Positions 16,971-25,842 are shown, counted from the first letter of the stretch. The stretch is 64,000 nucleotides of DNA from JAFEDN01 sp963712715 (GCA_963712715.1 CAVQJI010000017.1:1-64000); one strand, 5' to 3'. Numbers and translations: made by a program. The notes: generated from the letters alone by a model not told the origin.

Positions 16971-17738
16971 ATGGTTAAATCTCCGGAAGAAATCGAGAAA
17001 ATGCGCATAGCCGGGCGATTGGCGGCGCAAGTGTTGGAAATGATTACGCCTTACGTGCAACCCGGTGTTACCACTAGCAGGCTGGAGCAAATTTGCCGCC
17101 GTTTTATTATCGAAGATTTACAAGCAATTCCTTCAACCTTAGGCCAACAAGGTTTTCCTGCATGTATTTGCACTTCGGTCAATCATGTGGTTTGTCATGG
17201 CATTCCCCAGGATCGTAAGCCGCTACAAAATGGTGATATTCTCAATATTGATGTCACCGTCAAAAAAGATGGCTTTATCGGCGACACCAGCAAAATGTTT
17301 TTGGTTGGAAAAACGCCTGCTTATGCACAGCGATTAGTCGAAATTCCTCAAGAATGTATGTATTTGGGCATCGCGCAAGTGAAACCTGGGGCTCATGTAG
17401 GTGATATTGGTGAGGTGATTGCAAAGCAAGCTCATAAAAATCGGTTTAGTGTGGTAGAAGAATATGGCGGACACGGTATCGGTCGAGAAATGTGGGAGTC
17501 GCCGCATATTCATCATTTTGGGAAATCAGGAACGGGATTAGTTTTACAAGCAGGCATGACCTTCACAATTGAACCCATGATTAACTTAGGTGAACGACAC
17601 ATCCGCACACTCGCAGATGGCTGGACGGTCGTCACTCGTGACCACAAATTATCGGCGCAGTGGGAGCATACGATTTTAGTCACTCCTAACGGCCATGAAA
17701 TTTTAACGAAGCGGCAAGAAGAAATAAGATCATTATAG
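16971..17738 (+). CDS. map: Type I methionine aminopeptidase
   Basis: 255 residues. All five metal ligands are seen: Asp in 'LNIDVTV', Asp in 'IGDTSKMF', His in 'GGHGIGREM', Glu in 'FTIEPMINLG' and Glu in 'QWEHTILV'. The enzyme removes initiator Met from new proteins in the cytosol. The gene starts immediately after the ParD-like stop, so translation is coupled. A gammaproteobacterial genome usually has another map near rpsB, so this may be a paralogue, but that cannot be seen here. Confidence 0.92.
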   Translation: MVKSPEEIEKMRIAGRLAAQVLEMITPYVQPGVTTSRLEQICRRFIIEDLQAIPSTLGQQGFPACICTSVNHVVCHGIPQDRKPLQNGDILNIDVTVKKDGFIGDTSKMFLVGKTPAYAQRLVEIPQECMYLGIAQVKPGAHVGDIGEVIAKQAHKNRFSVVEEYGGHGIGREMWESPHIHHFGKSGTGLVLQAGMTFTIEPMINLGERHIRTLADGWTVVTRDHKLSAQWEHTILVTPNGHEILTKRQEEIRSL

Positions 17739-18008
17739 GGAGAATAGGGGAAATAAATTATTTGACCAAGCATTAATCCAAATCATCGAGGTCGTCTGTG
17801 TGAAAGTAATTTAACTGGATTGACAGTACTGATACAAGTATCCATTATCTTGCTTCTTATCCCTGAATCGCAGATACTAATCTTTCGAGACTCCTTCTTG
17901 TAAATATCTTGTTTTTGCAAACTATATGCTACAAGAATAGAGCCCTCTTTCAATAACTTATTCCTTAGTTAAGCGACAGCAACTATATACATTATTAGGG
18001 GGGACACA
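17739..18008. other. Gene-free gap of 270 bp
   Basis: No coding frame or repeat family member is evident. The end of the gap supplies AGGGGGGA, a strong ribosome-binding site for the DUF1330 gene. An AT-rich stretch before it could hold that gene's promoter. Confidence 0.4.
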
Positions 18009-18299
18009 ATGCCGGCATACGTACACATCAATCTACGCGTCATCGACTCCGCCAAGCAGGCCGCGCTCGTTCCACGCTTTCAGGCGGCGCTAAAAGAGGC
18101 GGGCGGGCAGATTCTGCATTTCGGTCCTGTTGTAGAGATTCTGGAGGGCGATGAAGTGCCGCTGCCGATGGCCGGCGTGTTTGAGTTTCCGACACTCGCC
18201 CAAGCGCTAGCCTTCTACAATTCCGAGAAGTATGCGCCGATAAAGGCCGAACGTCGGGAAGCTCAGCAAGCGAGGATGTTCATAGTCGAAACCGTGTGA
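18009..18299 (+). CDS. DUF1330-family protein
   Basis: 96 residues with the ferredoxin-like DUF1330 pattern: 'AYVHINLRVIDSAKQAALVP', 'FPTLAQALAFYNSEKYAPIK' and 'RREAQQARMFIVE'. The function is unknown. The gene is visibly richer in G and C, with codons such as GCG, CGC and GGC, than its AT-rich neighbours, which suggests recent acquisition. It has a strong AGGGGGGA site nine bases upstream and no obvious operon partner. Confidence 0.85.
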   Translation: MPAYVHINLRVIDSAKQAALVPRFQAALKEAGGQILHFGPVVEILEGDEVPLPMAGVFEFPTLAQALAFYNSEKYAPIKAERREAQQARMFIVETV

Positions 18300-18367
18300 A
18301 GCGCTCATCCTGACCTGAATCTTCACAGATGCCATTGATAGCCTCCCCAAATCAAGGGAGCCACACG

Positions 18368-18434
18368 ATAACCGTGCCAGGCTTGTCAATTTGACAATTC
18401 TAAAATGTCAAATTGACAAGCCTGGCACGGTTAT
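18368..18434. repeat. Perfect 29-bp inverted repeat with 9-nt loop
   Basis: Arms ATAACCGTGCCAGGCTTGTC...TTTGACA (18368-18396) and their exact complement (18406-18434) enclose ATTCTAAAA. There is no downstream T-run in either direction typical of a terminator. It adjoins an integrase remnant, so it may be a mobile-element end or a fold-back repeat. It is not part of the long hairpin family A-D. Confidence 0.8.
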
Positions 18435-18504
18435 TCTTAGTGATGACGCTGATACCATTCAGAAATTGTGCCTACATATTGGCGAAATGGCTATAAGCAA
18501 AATT

Positions 18505-18693
18505 AATATGTTTTCTTTGCAATTAATTTGGCGAATCCTCAATCTGGCGCATCAAGAATGGTTCGATGAAAATGGATTAACCTGGTTAGACAGCGCACCA
18601 AAAGATTTATTGGGACATAAATCCGGTAGAATCACGACTCATTATAGTCCCGCAGAGGTTAAAAGCTTATCAGCACTCCAACCCTCACTGTGA
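18505..18693 (+). pseudogene. Integrase remnant (tyrosine recombinase)
   Basis: About 60 codons read 'IWRILNLAHQEWFDENGLTW', 'LDSAPK', then directly 'DLLGHKSGRITTHYSPAEVK'. The first part matches the middle of phage-type integrases, the second their end around the LGH...TTHYS motif that precedes or includes the catalytic Tyr. The segment between, with the catalytic Arg boxes, is missing, as is the N-terminus. It is an internally deleted relic. Confidence 0.7.
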
Positions 18694-18806
18694 TTCGTAG
18701 CGGCTCCACCAATTCTGTGGCTCTGGCATAAATAAGGACAATCTAACGCGAAGATGGGGGCTTGAAGAAACCACTTAATAGGTTGACTGCATCTGAAATT
18801 CTCACA

Positions 18807-18853
18807 ATAATATCAATAAATATCATTTTAAAAATGATATTTATTGATATTAT
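18807..18853. promoter_or_regulatory. Perfect 23-bp palindrome upstream of the KfrA-like gene
   Basis: ATAATATCAATAAATATCAT plus TTT (18807-18829) is followed after one base by its exact complement (18831-18853). It ends about 20 bp before the ATG of the KfrA-like gene. KfrA-type plasmid proteins bind repeats in their own promoters, so an operator is a reasonable reading, though the gene itself is now damaged. Confidence 0.6.
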
Positions 18854-18874
18854 AAATTAAAAAGGAGTTTAGCT

Positions 18875-19325
18875 ATGCCTAAAAATAGCGTCACTTATCT
18901 ACAGGTCGCCGAGGCCTGCCAATCTTTGCTAGCCGAACAATGTGACGCCCTTCTTGAAACAATGGCAGGCAGAGCAAGATGATATCGCACTAACTGCTAT
19001 TGACGAGGACTTATCTCAACCGGTCAAACAAGCTATTCTGGCGGAATATGCCCGCAAAATTTCTCAGGTTAAGACCCACTTTGTTAAAAAATTGACAGAT
19101 GCTGAACAGCAATTTCAGGATCTACAGGCAGCGCTAACCGATACCGAACAGCAAAAGCAGACCATTCAAGCGGAATTAACCGAAACTCAAAATCGACTGA
19201 TTGAACAAAATATTCGACAAGCGCTTTATAAACAGCGCTTGTCGGATTCTGAAATATCTTTGTTAAACATAAAGGCAATCAGAGTGCTTTTCTTTTTGCT
19301 TGTGCTAATAAGAATTAGACGCTAG
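18875..19325 (+). pseudogene. KfrA-like DNA-binding protein with deleted HTH
   Basis: An AAAGGAG site and ATG at 18875 open 'MPKNSVTYLQVAEACQSLLA', the usual start of the KfrA_N plasmid DNA-binding domain. The frame then changes; the next frame resumes at 'TPFLKQWQAEQDDIALTAID' followed by a coiled coil ('DAEQQFQDLQAALTDTEQQK', 'QTIQAELTETQNRLIEQN'). The 20-25 residues of the recognition helix expected between them are missing, so a short deletion removed them and shifted the frame. KfrA proteins are plasmid-maintenance regulators; this suggests plasmid-derived DNA. Confidence 0.65.
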
Positions 19326-19384
19326 CAAAGCTTTTCATCGATCAACTCATAAACGATGAAATTCCTGCAGAAGATCTGGAATTG

Positions 19385-19771
19385 ATGAGAAAATTGCGTA
19401 TCCAGTTAGACCTGCCGGAAAATAAATCTGTAGGCCGTGAACAGAAAAATTTAGACATTCCCACCTCTTCAGCATTAGAAGATACAAGCTCATTTGCCAT
19501 GAGAAATCCTTATAATTCTGAACTTACTCATGAAATCAGTAAATCTCATCGTCCTATTAGGAATGACACAAGCCATAACGTGAGGCATATCGTTGAACGT
19601 ATAACAGGCCTTACGGGTAGTTTTTTTGACAGTATAGGAGCAGGAACCAGGAGACATGCTTCAGCGCCAATTCCAGCTACTATTGAACCACGAGCATTTA
19701 CAAGAACGACTACATCCACAGTTGAGCGTGGACAGGAAGAAGCGACTGCTGTGGGATGCTGTATGATGTAA
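19385..19771 (+). CDS. Hypothetical protein ending in a CaaX-like CCMM
   Basis: 129 residues, polar, without a recognisable domain. The C-terminus is 'QEEATAVGCCMM', a possible CaaX box (Cys-Cys-Met-Met) of the kind host farnesyltransferase modifies in some Legionella effectors. Upstream the same frame stays open for about 22 codons ('LAKLFIDQLINDEIPAEDLE') back to a stop, so the gene may be the 3' part of the damaged KfrA-like gene before it. The effector reading is speculative. Confidence 0.4.
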   Translation: MRKLRIQLDLPENKSVGREQKNLDIPTSSALEDTSSFAMRNPYNSELTHEISKSHRPIRNDTSHNVRHIVERITGLTGSFFDSIGAGTRRHASAPIPATIEPRAFTRTTTSTVERGQEEATAVGCCMM

Positions 19772-19813
19772 AATCTGTAAACTTTCATTATCGCTGATGG
19801 GTGACGATATTAT

Positions 19814-20335
19814 TTATTTGGAATAGACTTCTACATTTAAAGTTTTTGCTAATTTTTCAACAATATTTTTTCCAGGAAGCGAATAAGCCCAATAGAATAA
19901 GGATAGTTTTTTGTCTTTCGGCGTAATTTTTTGAATAGAAGCCAAAAGCGTCTGATAAGCAAGGTCTTTACCACGATGAGAGGGAATGATAAAAGCGGAA
20001 CAACAATAAATGGTCTCCATATTTTCGTAATTAATTTCTTCTTCTCGTATACACTCTACCAGTTGTGCTTCATTCAGTTGACCATCAATGAAATATTTCA
20101 TTAAATTTAAAGTACAAGGTAGTATCAATGTAGACCCCACGAGATCATCGTTATATTTAATCAACATCGCGCATTCAGGAATTCGGGCTTTAATCCAGTT
20201 ATGCCCCTCCTGACGGATGGGCATCTGCTCAGAATCATTCTCAGTATTAAAATAAGCTTCCAGCATTGCCCGCAACAGCTTTCTATCTGCCTCATCAGTT
20301 TGATCAGCTTTTAAAAAAATATATTTTGACATCAC
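19814..20335 (-). CDS. GNAT-like acetyltransferase
   Basis: 173 residues. The second half shows a GNAT-type acetyl-CoA segment, 'CCSAFIIPSHRGKDLAYQTL', and a C-terminal helix-strand 'SLPGKNIVEKLAKTLNVEVY'. The N-terminal half ('FLKADQTDEADRKLLRAMLE') is less typical, so this may be a divergent member. Substrate unknown. The gene has GAGAAAACGG before its ATG and stands alone beside the IS91-type element. Confidence 0.65.
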   Translation of the reverse strand: MMSKYIFLKADQTDEADRKLLRAMLEAYFNTENDSEQMPIRQEGHNWIKARIPECAMLIKYNDDLVGSTLILPCTLNLMKYFIDGQLNEAQLVECIREEEINYENMETIYCCSAFIIPSHRGKDLAYQTLLASIQKITPKDKKLSLFYWAYSLPGKNIVEKLAKTLNVEVYSK

Positions 20336-20616
20336 CGTTTTCTCTGAATTTAAAGCTATTCTAATCCAACAAGGTAGGGATGCGATAGATCACTTAAAAC
20401 AGTTGCTTCCGACCCGATGACCCTTTATATTCACCGGGTGAAGGGCGTCCTCGATAACCCAGAGAAGGTTTTTATGTCATGTGGGGTCAAGTCTGAAATC
20501 TTAAGCAGAAATCCAACCCCGGTATTTCATACAAGTCAGGCCTTCGGCGACTGGGCAGTAGCTATTTTTTATCATTTTGACTATGCTAACTGCAGTTATC
20601 CAGGAAGGAAATACTT

Positions 20617-20949
20617 ATGCATATTCACACTGCATCCAATTTTGAAAAAAATTTCGAACAACATCAGATGGTCAACAAAATTTTATCTCAAATCGCCAAA
20701 GAAAAATCGAAATCCTTAGAACGCATTAAAAAATTACTCCTCATCCAACAAAATAACGCCGTCATCCATCGCTTTTGGAAAATCCTCGATACCCAATGGC
20801 CTCAACACTCGTTTCAGTATGTGGGCTGCTGCCCAGTCTGTGGTTTCTTTGAGCTTCGAGAAGCGCCTCCTCTCTCAATCTCAATGATCCATTTGAACAG
20901 GGATTATATATCGATCCTTACGTCACTCCCTGAAAATAGCCTACATTGA
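20617..20949 (+). CDS. Small protein encoded upstream of the IS91-type transposase
   Basis: 110 residues: a helical, lysine-rich first half ('ILSQIAKEKSKSLERIKKLL') and a 'VGCCPVCGFFELREAPP' segment that could bind zinc as part of a ribbon. I do not recognise a family. AGGAAGG stands upstream of the ATG. Its position 100 bp before the transposase suggests it travels with the element. Confidence 0.5.
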   Translation: MHIHTASNFEKNFEQHQMVNKILSQIAKEKSKSLERIKKLLLIQQNNAVIHRFWKILDTQWPQHSFQYVGCCPVCGFFELREAPPLSISMIHLNRDYISILTSLPENSLH

Positions 20950-21050
20950 TTAATCCTCATCACAGATCCCCCTCGTTGAGCTTTTTTTACGTCCATTGAA
21001 ATCATCACCTTCCCCTGAAATAATCAAAACCAATAGTATCTATCGGTTAA

Positions 21051-22253
21051 ATGATGAAAAGAAAATACACCATTAAACAAATTCTTCTTTCCAATCAAAA
21101 TTGGCTCCGGTTTTATGAAAAATATAAAGACACTTTGAGAATCGGCATCCTCATAGCCGTGGTTAAATTACTCAGTTGCCGAAATATTGTTCGGGGTTAT
21201 CATGAATATCATTGCTCAAATCCCGCCTGCACTCACGTCAAATATGTTTTTCATACTTGCAAAAGCAAAGCGTGTTCCTCATGTGGTAAAAAAGCTACCG
21301 AAATTTGGATAAAAAAACAAAACAACATCCTGCCCAACACCTCCTGGCAACATATTACTTTCACCATGCCTTGCGAATTATGGGATTTTTTTTGGTATAA
21401 CCGCTCATTGCTCAATCAAATCTCGCGCCTGGCTGCCCACTGTATCCAAACATTCACCCATAAAAAAAAACTGACCCCTGGTATTTTCATTGCCCTCCAT
21501 ACCTTTGGTCGTAACCTAAAGCGTAATGTACATCTTCATGTTTCAACAACGAATGGTGGACTATCTGAAGATGAAAGCCAGTGGGAAACAGTATTTTTTG
21601 AACAGAAAACCTTGATGAAAATATGGCGATATCAAATTATCAACTTATTTCGAGAAGTTTACAAAAGTCAATCACTGATCATTCCTCCTTCTATTCAAAA
21701 GCAACTGAATCCCACTTTTACCTTTAACCATTTCCTCAATTTTCTTTACAAAAAATATTGGATTGTTTATTGCAGCAAACCCTCTGCTGATTATAAAAGA
21801 AATGTGGCCTACCTGGCTCGATATATAAAACGCCCAGCGATCGCTGAATCGAAACTGAGACACTACGATGGTCAATCTGTGGTTTTTGACTATCTTGATC
21901 ACACTACCAATACTCATCAACAATGCGAACTCAGTGCCGAAGAATTTATTGCTCGTTTTGTACAACATATTCCCGATGTTGGATTTCGCATGATTCGATA
22001 CTACGGTTTCCTATCGAATCGGCTCAGAGCAAAATTATTACCGATCGTTTATCGACTCATTGGACAACAAAAAAGCTTGTCCATCATCACATCCCGTTAT
22101 GCTGAATTAATCGAGAAAAACTTTCACTTCAAGCCACTGGTTTGCATCTTGTGCGGGCAGCCACTTCTACTAGTCACCGTCCAGTTCGGCAAAACCGGTG
22201 TCCACCAACTCCTCAAATTACATCGTCCATTGGCGCTTTTGCAAATACCCTAA
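21051..22253 (+). CDS. IS91-family transposase
   Basis: 400 residues. An N-terminal zinc-binding domain holds 'YHCSNPACTHVKYVFHTCKS' and 'KACSSCGKKATEIW'. The HUH motif is 'NVHLHV' (His161, His163), and the tyrosine motif is in 'MIRYYGFLSNR' near residue 320. These features define the rolling-circle Y-transposases of IS91/IS801. Length is normal and no frame break is seen, so it may be active. Confidence 0.9.
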   Translation: MMKRKYTIKQILLSNQNWLRFYEKYKDTLRIGILIAVVKLLSCRNIVRGYHEYHCSNPACTHVKYVFHTCKSKACSSCGKKATEIWIKKQNNILPNTSWQHITFTMPCELWDFFWYNRSLLNQISRLAAHCIQTFTHKKKLTPGIFIALHTFGRNLKRNVHLHVSTTNGGLSEDESQWETVFFEQKTLMKIWRYQIINLFREVYKSQSLIIPPSIQKQLNPTFTFNHFLNFLYKKYWIVYCSKPSADYKRNVAYLARYIKRPAIAESKLRHYDGQSVVFDYLDHTTNTHQQCELSAEEFIARFVQHIPDVGFRMIRYYGFLSNRLRAKLLPIVYRLIGQQKSLSIITSRYAELIEKNFHFKPLVCILCGQPLLLVTVQFGKTGVHQLLKLHRPLALLQIP

Positions 22254-22570
22254 ATTTTAACCACACGGGATCACTTTTTCTAAAATACAAAAGTAATTGT
22301 TTTTAATTCAATTCTTCGTCTATTTTTTGTCAATTCAAACTACTGTCATTACAACGCAGAAATTTATCCAATTACAATCCTCATCTGTTTAGTACAAAAT
22401 AGTTCCATAAGCACTTTGAAATTCCTAAATATCAAGCTAATATTTTTACTATCCACTTCTATCCATTTATGCCAGGCATGATGGGGGTTTAGAAATCAAT
22501 CTCTTGTTTTAATGCCGATTTTAATTTTTTATATCATGTCTGACGCTCGCTCGTTCTCAGATTTTGCAAC
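22254..22570. other. Gene-free gap of 317 bp after the transposase
   Basis: No coding frame is seen. The stretch 22500-22570 is AT-rich with gacgctcgctcg, faintly like the tcattgcgagcg repeat family but without its palindrome. The right end of the IS91-type element probably lies here. Confidence 0.35.
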
Positions 22571-23323
22571 TCACACCTTCCTACTTTCTATATTAAATTT
22601 GCTCCCTAAAGCTTTCTTAAACCATGCTGGGACTTGATCTGTTCTCATTTCAAGCAAATGACCATCCGTAATCTCTGCTAACCAGATATACTCATGAGTC
22701 GAGTTATCAAAAATATAAGCACGGTTAGCGAATTGAATAGCTTCTGCCAGCAAATCAAGAGAGCGTTGATACCGGCTTACAATCTTATCTTCTGGAACAG
22801 CATGACCACCCATCTTCACTCTATACCGGACACGCGAAATATTGATAATGGGGTCTTCTGTGGCCACATAATATAAATAAGTCCGATAGCCTCTTGACTG
22901 CGCCTTGTGGAGCTGCTCAACTTTATCTGGAAAAGACATCACAGTCTCAAAAGTAAAAGATTTTGAGCATTCAATGAGCTTATAACGGATAAAATCTGCT
23001 GCAACTGAAGCAAAATAGGCATTCACTCCCACATTGAAAAAACTCAACTTTCCGTCATTAAAACGCAGATTATGTGCATCATCCCTCAGATCCACTGCTT
23101 TTAAGAGTGTAGAATTTATGAAAAAATCCAGGATTTCTTTTTCTGTGGATTCTACTTGGTAACTTTCAAGATCTAGATAATCATAATCCCGAATCTGCTT
23201 CTCAATTTCATCAGGATTGATAAATATTCCCAATAGTTCAGGACGAATGATGGATTTAAATGTGCTTTTACCTGAACCATTCGGGCCTGCAAACATACGT
23301 AGCCGAAGAATTTCTTCATTCAT
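22571..23323 (-). CDS. Zeta-toxin-like P-loop kinase
   Basis: 250 residues with Walker A 'FAGPNGSGKSTFKS' near residue 12 and 'GIFINPDEIEKQIRDYDY', the order seen in zeta-type toxins and related kinases. 'SKSFTFETVMSFPDKVEQLH' follows near residue 140, as does an Arg-rich 'RVRYRVKMGGHAVPEDKIVS', a lid region typical of the family. Zeta toxins phosphorylate UDP-N-acetylglucosamine; this substrate is presumed only. It overlaps the upstream 78-residue gene by eight bases, the layout of a toxin-antitoxin operon. Confidence 0.78.
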   Translation of the reverse strand: MNEEILRLRMFAGPNGSGKSTFKSIIRPELLGIFINPDEIEKQIRDYDYLDLESYQVESTEKEILDFFINSTLLKAVDLRDDAHNLRFNDGKLSFFNVGVNAYFASVAADFIRYKLIECSKSFTFETVMSFPDKVEQLHKAQSRGYRTYLYYVATEDPIINISRVRYRVKMGGHAVPEDKIVSRYQRSLDLLAEAIQFANRAYIFDNSTHEYIWLAEITDGHLLEMRTDQVPAWFKKALGSKFNIESRKV

Positions 23324-23552
23324 GGATTTTTTCTAACCTTTGGCCACGAGTGACTAGTGTCGCTGGAAGCAAATGTTTGATGAATTTATGTTTCCCATCA
23401 GGAAATACTTCTACCAGGTCACCATTTTCGCTAACAAGAACACTACTACCAGATGCAAGAGCCGCCCAATAAGCCTGCTTAAAGGCTATATCTGCGAGTT
23501 CAGGAATGTGTTCTTCCAAAAATAACATGGCTTCTTCACTTAGTGTCATCAT
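23316..23552 (-). CDS. Antitoxin-like partner of the zeta-like kinase
   Basis: 78 residues: a helix 'LSEEAMLFLEEHIPELADIA', then strands 'SGSSVLVSENGDLVEVFPDG'. It has no DNA-binding motif that I can name. It precedes the zeta-like gene, overlaps it by eight bases and is preceded by AGGGG. Small proteins with this arrangement are commonly the neutralising partners, so antitoxin is the natural reading. Confidence 0.65.
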   Translation of the reverse strand: MMTLSEEAMLFLEEHIPELADIAFKQAYWAALASGSSVLVSENGDLVEVFPDGKHKFIKHLLPATLVTRGQRLEKIHE

Positions 23553-23711
23553 TAACCCCTTTGTTTATGTCGCGAATTACTAATCACTGTTTCACTCAAG
23601 CCCAGCTTAGTCTCCATATACCTTTAATTGTGTTACTTAAACCTTCTACATAGCTTCTACATGAAATTTTCAGGATTTTGGCAGCAATGCCTAACTAGCT
23701 GATTTTATTGA

Positions 23712-23784
<73 letters not shown>

Positions 23785-23851
23785 CGGGCTTTTGATTTAA
23801 TGGACATCCTATAATAATTAGTCAAACTCTTCAAGGACAAAAAGGGGGCAA

Positions 23852-25204
23852 TTACCAGGTGTTTTCTGTCAAGCGCAGCAACTTCTGTAAATTCTCACCT
23901 GCCGGAGTGGGATTGCTGTGACAGTAAACTTCTATATAACTTTTTAAAATATATTCATATCCAGGCTTTTTTAAAAGTGGCACGATTTTTCTGGCGCGAT
24001 CAATGTCAGTCTGGACCTCGGCGCTACAACGCTGGAATAAAATAGCTGCCAGAATCGCCAGCTTTGAAGCGCGGCGAGCTGGGCTAGCTTCTTCTATACT
24101 CTGTAAACAAAATTGTAAGGCGCGCTCCTTGTCCCACTCCAGCCACTGATAATAAAACGATAAGGCCTGTAAAGCGTCGTCCGTCAGTAAAAACCATATC
24201 ACCGCAACACAGGACTCGATATTCGCCCATGAACAGTTACCACTGATTTGGGAACCAATGACCAACTTATTCACCCGTTTTAAACCCAGCAAAGCCGGCA
24301 ATTCGACATCGACAAACTGCTTGGTCTGGCGCTTGTACATGAGCTTTTTAATGAATTCTTTGGTGAGTACGTGCGGTCGCGTAATCTGGAAAATGACGAC
24401 ATTATCAATAAATAAATCATTTTGCGACCGGTCGCATTTCGCCAATAAATTTCCATATTTGACAAATGAAATGGCATGGCCCTCGTAAGCAACCGGAATA
24501 ATCAATATGTCCTGATCCAGCAGAGCGTTTATCGTCGCGGAATTCGCAGATAAATCTACCTGATATTGCTGAAAACGAATGAGCTGTGCCGCTACGCCAA
24601 ATGCGTCGATTATCTTTTTAATTAAATCGGAAAAATGCTTTAAATGGCGCGCTGAAAAATTGCTGAGATAATCCTGTAATGAATTTAAAATCACACCGAT
24701 GGTAAATTCTAAAATGTATCCTTCAAAATCTACTTCGACAAATCGCTGCTCCGGATCTACAATGTCAACGTAACCCTTTAACTCAAAACGATGGCCCAGC
24801 AATTTCGCATTAATATAATCAAAAACAAAATCCATACTGGCTCCGGCGTCCGTTAACACCGCGCGTAAATTGCGGTAGCGACGTAAAACCGGCTTAACTA
24901 AAACAGGTTCTCCACTCAAAGTATAACCATTGGGGTCTGCCTTATTTTCCAATAATAACCGTGAAAAAGGCACATTATTATTTTCCGCGGTCCAATGCAA
25001 CGCACTACCGCCCGTTAAGTCACGTAAATTTGCCTGTGCGCCGTGATCCAGCAATAACTCGCCTTTATCAGTATCATTCATAATGGCCGCCTGGATCAGG
25101 GGCGTAAAACCATACTCGTCAATAAAATTCAGTTCGGGTTGTTGTTTCAGGGCAAAAGCCAATTCCTTCAGCGTACCATAAATAATCGTATCGGAAATTG
25201 ACAT
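23852..25204 (-). CDS. AnkH/LegA3-like ankyrin effector with cysteine-protease-like domain
   Basis: 450 residues. Residues 28-125 hold about three ankyrin repeats ('EYGFTPLIQAAIMNDTDKGE', 'GGSALHWTAENNNVPFSRLL'). The second half has 'YEGHAISFVKYGNLLAKCDR' (His243) and 'SGNCSWANIESC' (Cys324), a papain-fold-like pairing. This architecture and length match AnkH (LegA3), a Dot/Icm effector kept in many Legionella and present in relatives. In AnkH the ankyrin part binds host proteins. No signal peptide is present. The gene follows the lipoyl-like gene by 10 bp, so they are probably cotranscribed. Confidence 0.8.
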   Translation of the reverse strand: MSISDTIIYGTLKELAFALKQQPELNFIDEYGFTPLIQAAIMNDTDKGELLLDHGAQANLRDLTGGSALHWTAENNNVPFSRLLLENKADPNGYTLSGEPVLVKPVLRRYRNLRAVLTDAGASMDFVFDYINAKLLGHRFELKGYVDIVDPEQRFVEVDFEGYILEFTIGVILNSLQDYLSNFSARHLKHFSDLIKKIIDAFGVAAQLIRFQQYQVDLSANSATINALLDQDILIIPVAYEGHAISFVKYGNLLAKCDRSQNDLFIDNVVIFQITRPHVLTKEFIKKLMYKRQTKQFVDVELPALLGLKRVNKLVIGSQISGNCSWANIESCVAVIWFLLTDDALQALSFYYQWLEWDKERALQFCLQSIEEASPARRASKLAILAAILFQRCSAEVQTDIDRARKIVPLLKKPGYEYILKSYIEVYCHSNPTPAGENLQKLLRLTENTW

Positions 25205-25214
25205 AATGACAGGC

Positions 25215-25842
25215 CTATCGCGGTTTCGGCATCGGCGCAGCCGGAGCCGGAGCCAGGCTTCGGATTCATAGTAGGCGCATTTTGGGGAGCCCGCTGCGCT
25301 ACAGGCTCAGACGGAATGGAGATGTTTCGGGGATTGGGATCTCCCGCGAATTGACTGGAATCCATCAATTCAGGATGGGGCTTAACACGCTGTCGAACCC
25401 CGGATTCAAACCCTTCTCCGTATTCCTGACGGGCATTTTCACTTTGAGGTAAGGCCAGACTATTACCGTTTCCCTTGCCAAATTTTTGCTGGCCCTGACG
25501 GCGTTTCTGCCTGAGATCATATTCCATACTCTCTGTCGCTCCGTCTGCAAGGTAAGTCTTCAGAATTAATGTGCCCTGTTCAGGATCCCTCAACAGATCG
25601 GGTGAACCTGATTTAAGGTGGGCTATCACTGCCCCGGCAGGGGCCGTATCCCCTTCTGAAAAGAACATCCGTTCCAATATGCCGGCCTGGTGGGCGATCA
25701 CCGGTACCGACTGGCCCGCCACCCATAGATCGACTAAAATGGCATCGCGCGGCACCATGTCGCCCGGCTGGTAGTAACTGTGCCCAACCCGTGCTTCCTT
25801 CGAAGCATGTGACAAAGCAGGAACCTTAATCAGTATACTCAT
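25215..25842 (-). CDS. Lipoyl-domain-like protein lacking the lipoylated lysine
   Basis: The first 78 residues follow the SucB lipoyl domain of this genome: 'MSILIKVPALSHASKEARVG', 'PGDMVPRDAILVDL' and 'AGILERMFFSEGDTAPAGAV'. Where SucB has ETDK the protein has 'WVAGQS', so it cannot be lipoylated. The rest is polar and Pro/Gln-rich. The printed frame would overlap ankH; deleting one G near 25254 instead yields a Pro/Ala-rich end 'APAPAAPMPKPR' and TAG at 25215-25217. Role unknown; the link to the ankH-like gene suggests a helper or effector. Confidence 0.6.

Larger units (their letters stand above)
20617..22253 (+). mobile_element. IS91-type insertion sequence (boundaries not defined)
   Basis: A small Cys-containing ORF (20617-20949) and a full-length HUH transposase (21051-22253) lie in the same direction. 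IS91 elements lack terminal inverted repeats, so the ends cannot be fixed from one copy. Rolling-circle movement of such elements can mobilise adjacent DNA. Confidence 0.7.

Noticed and set aside
20417..20719. Plus-strand frame before the IS91-type element
   Set aside because: It overlaps the better-supported 20617 ORF in another frame and has no protein-like features.
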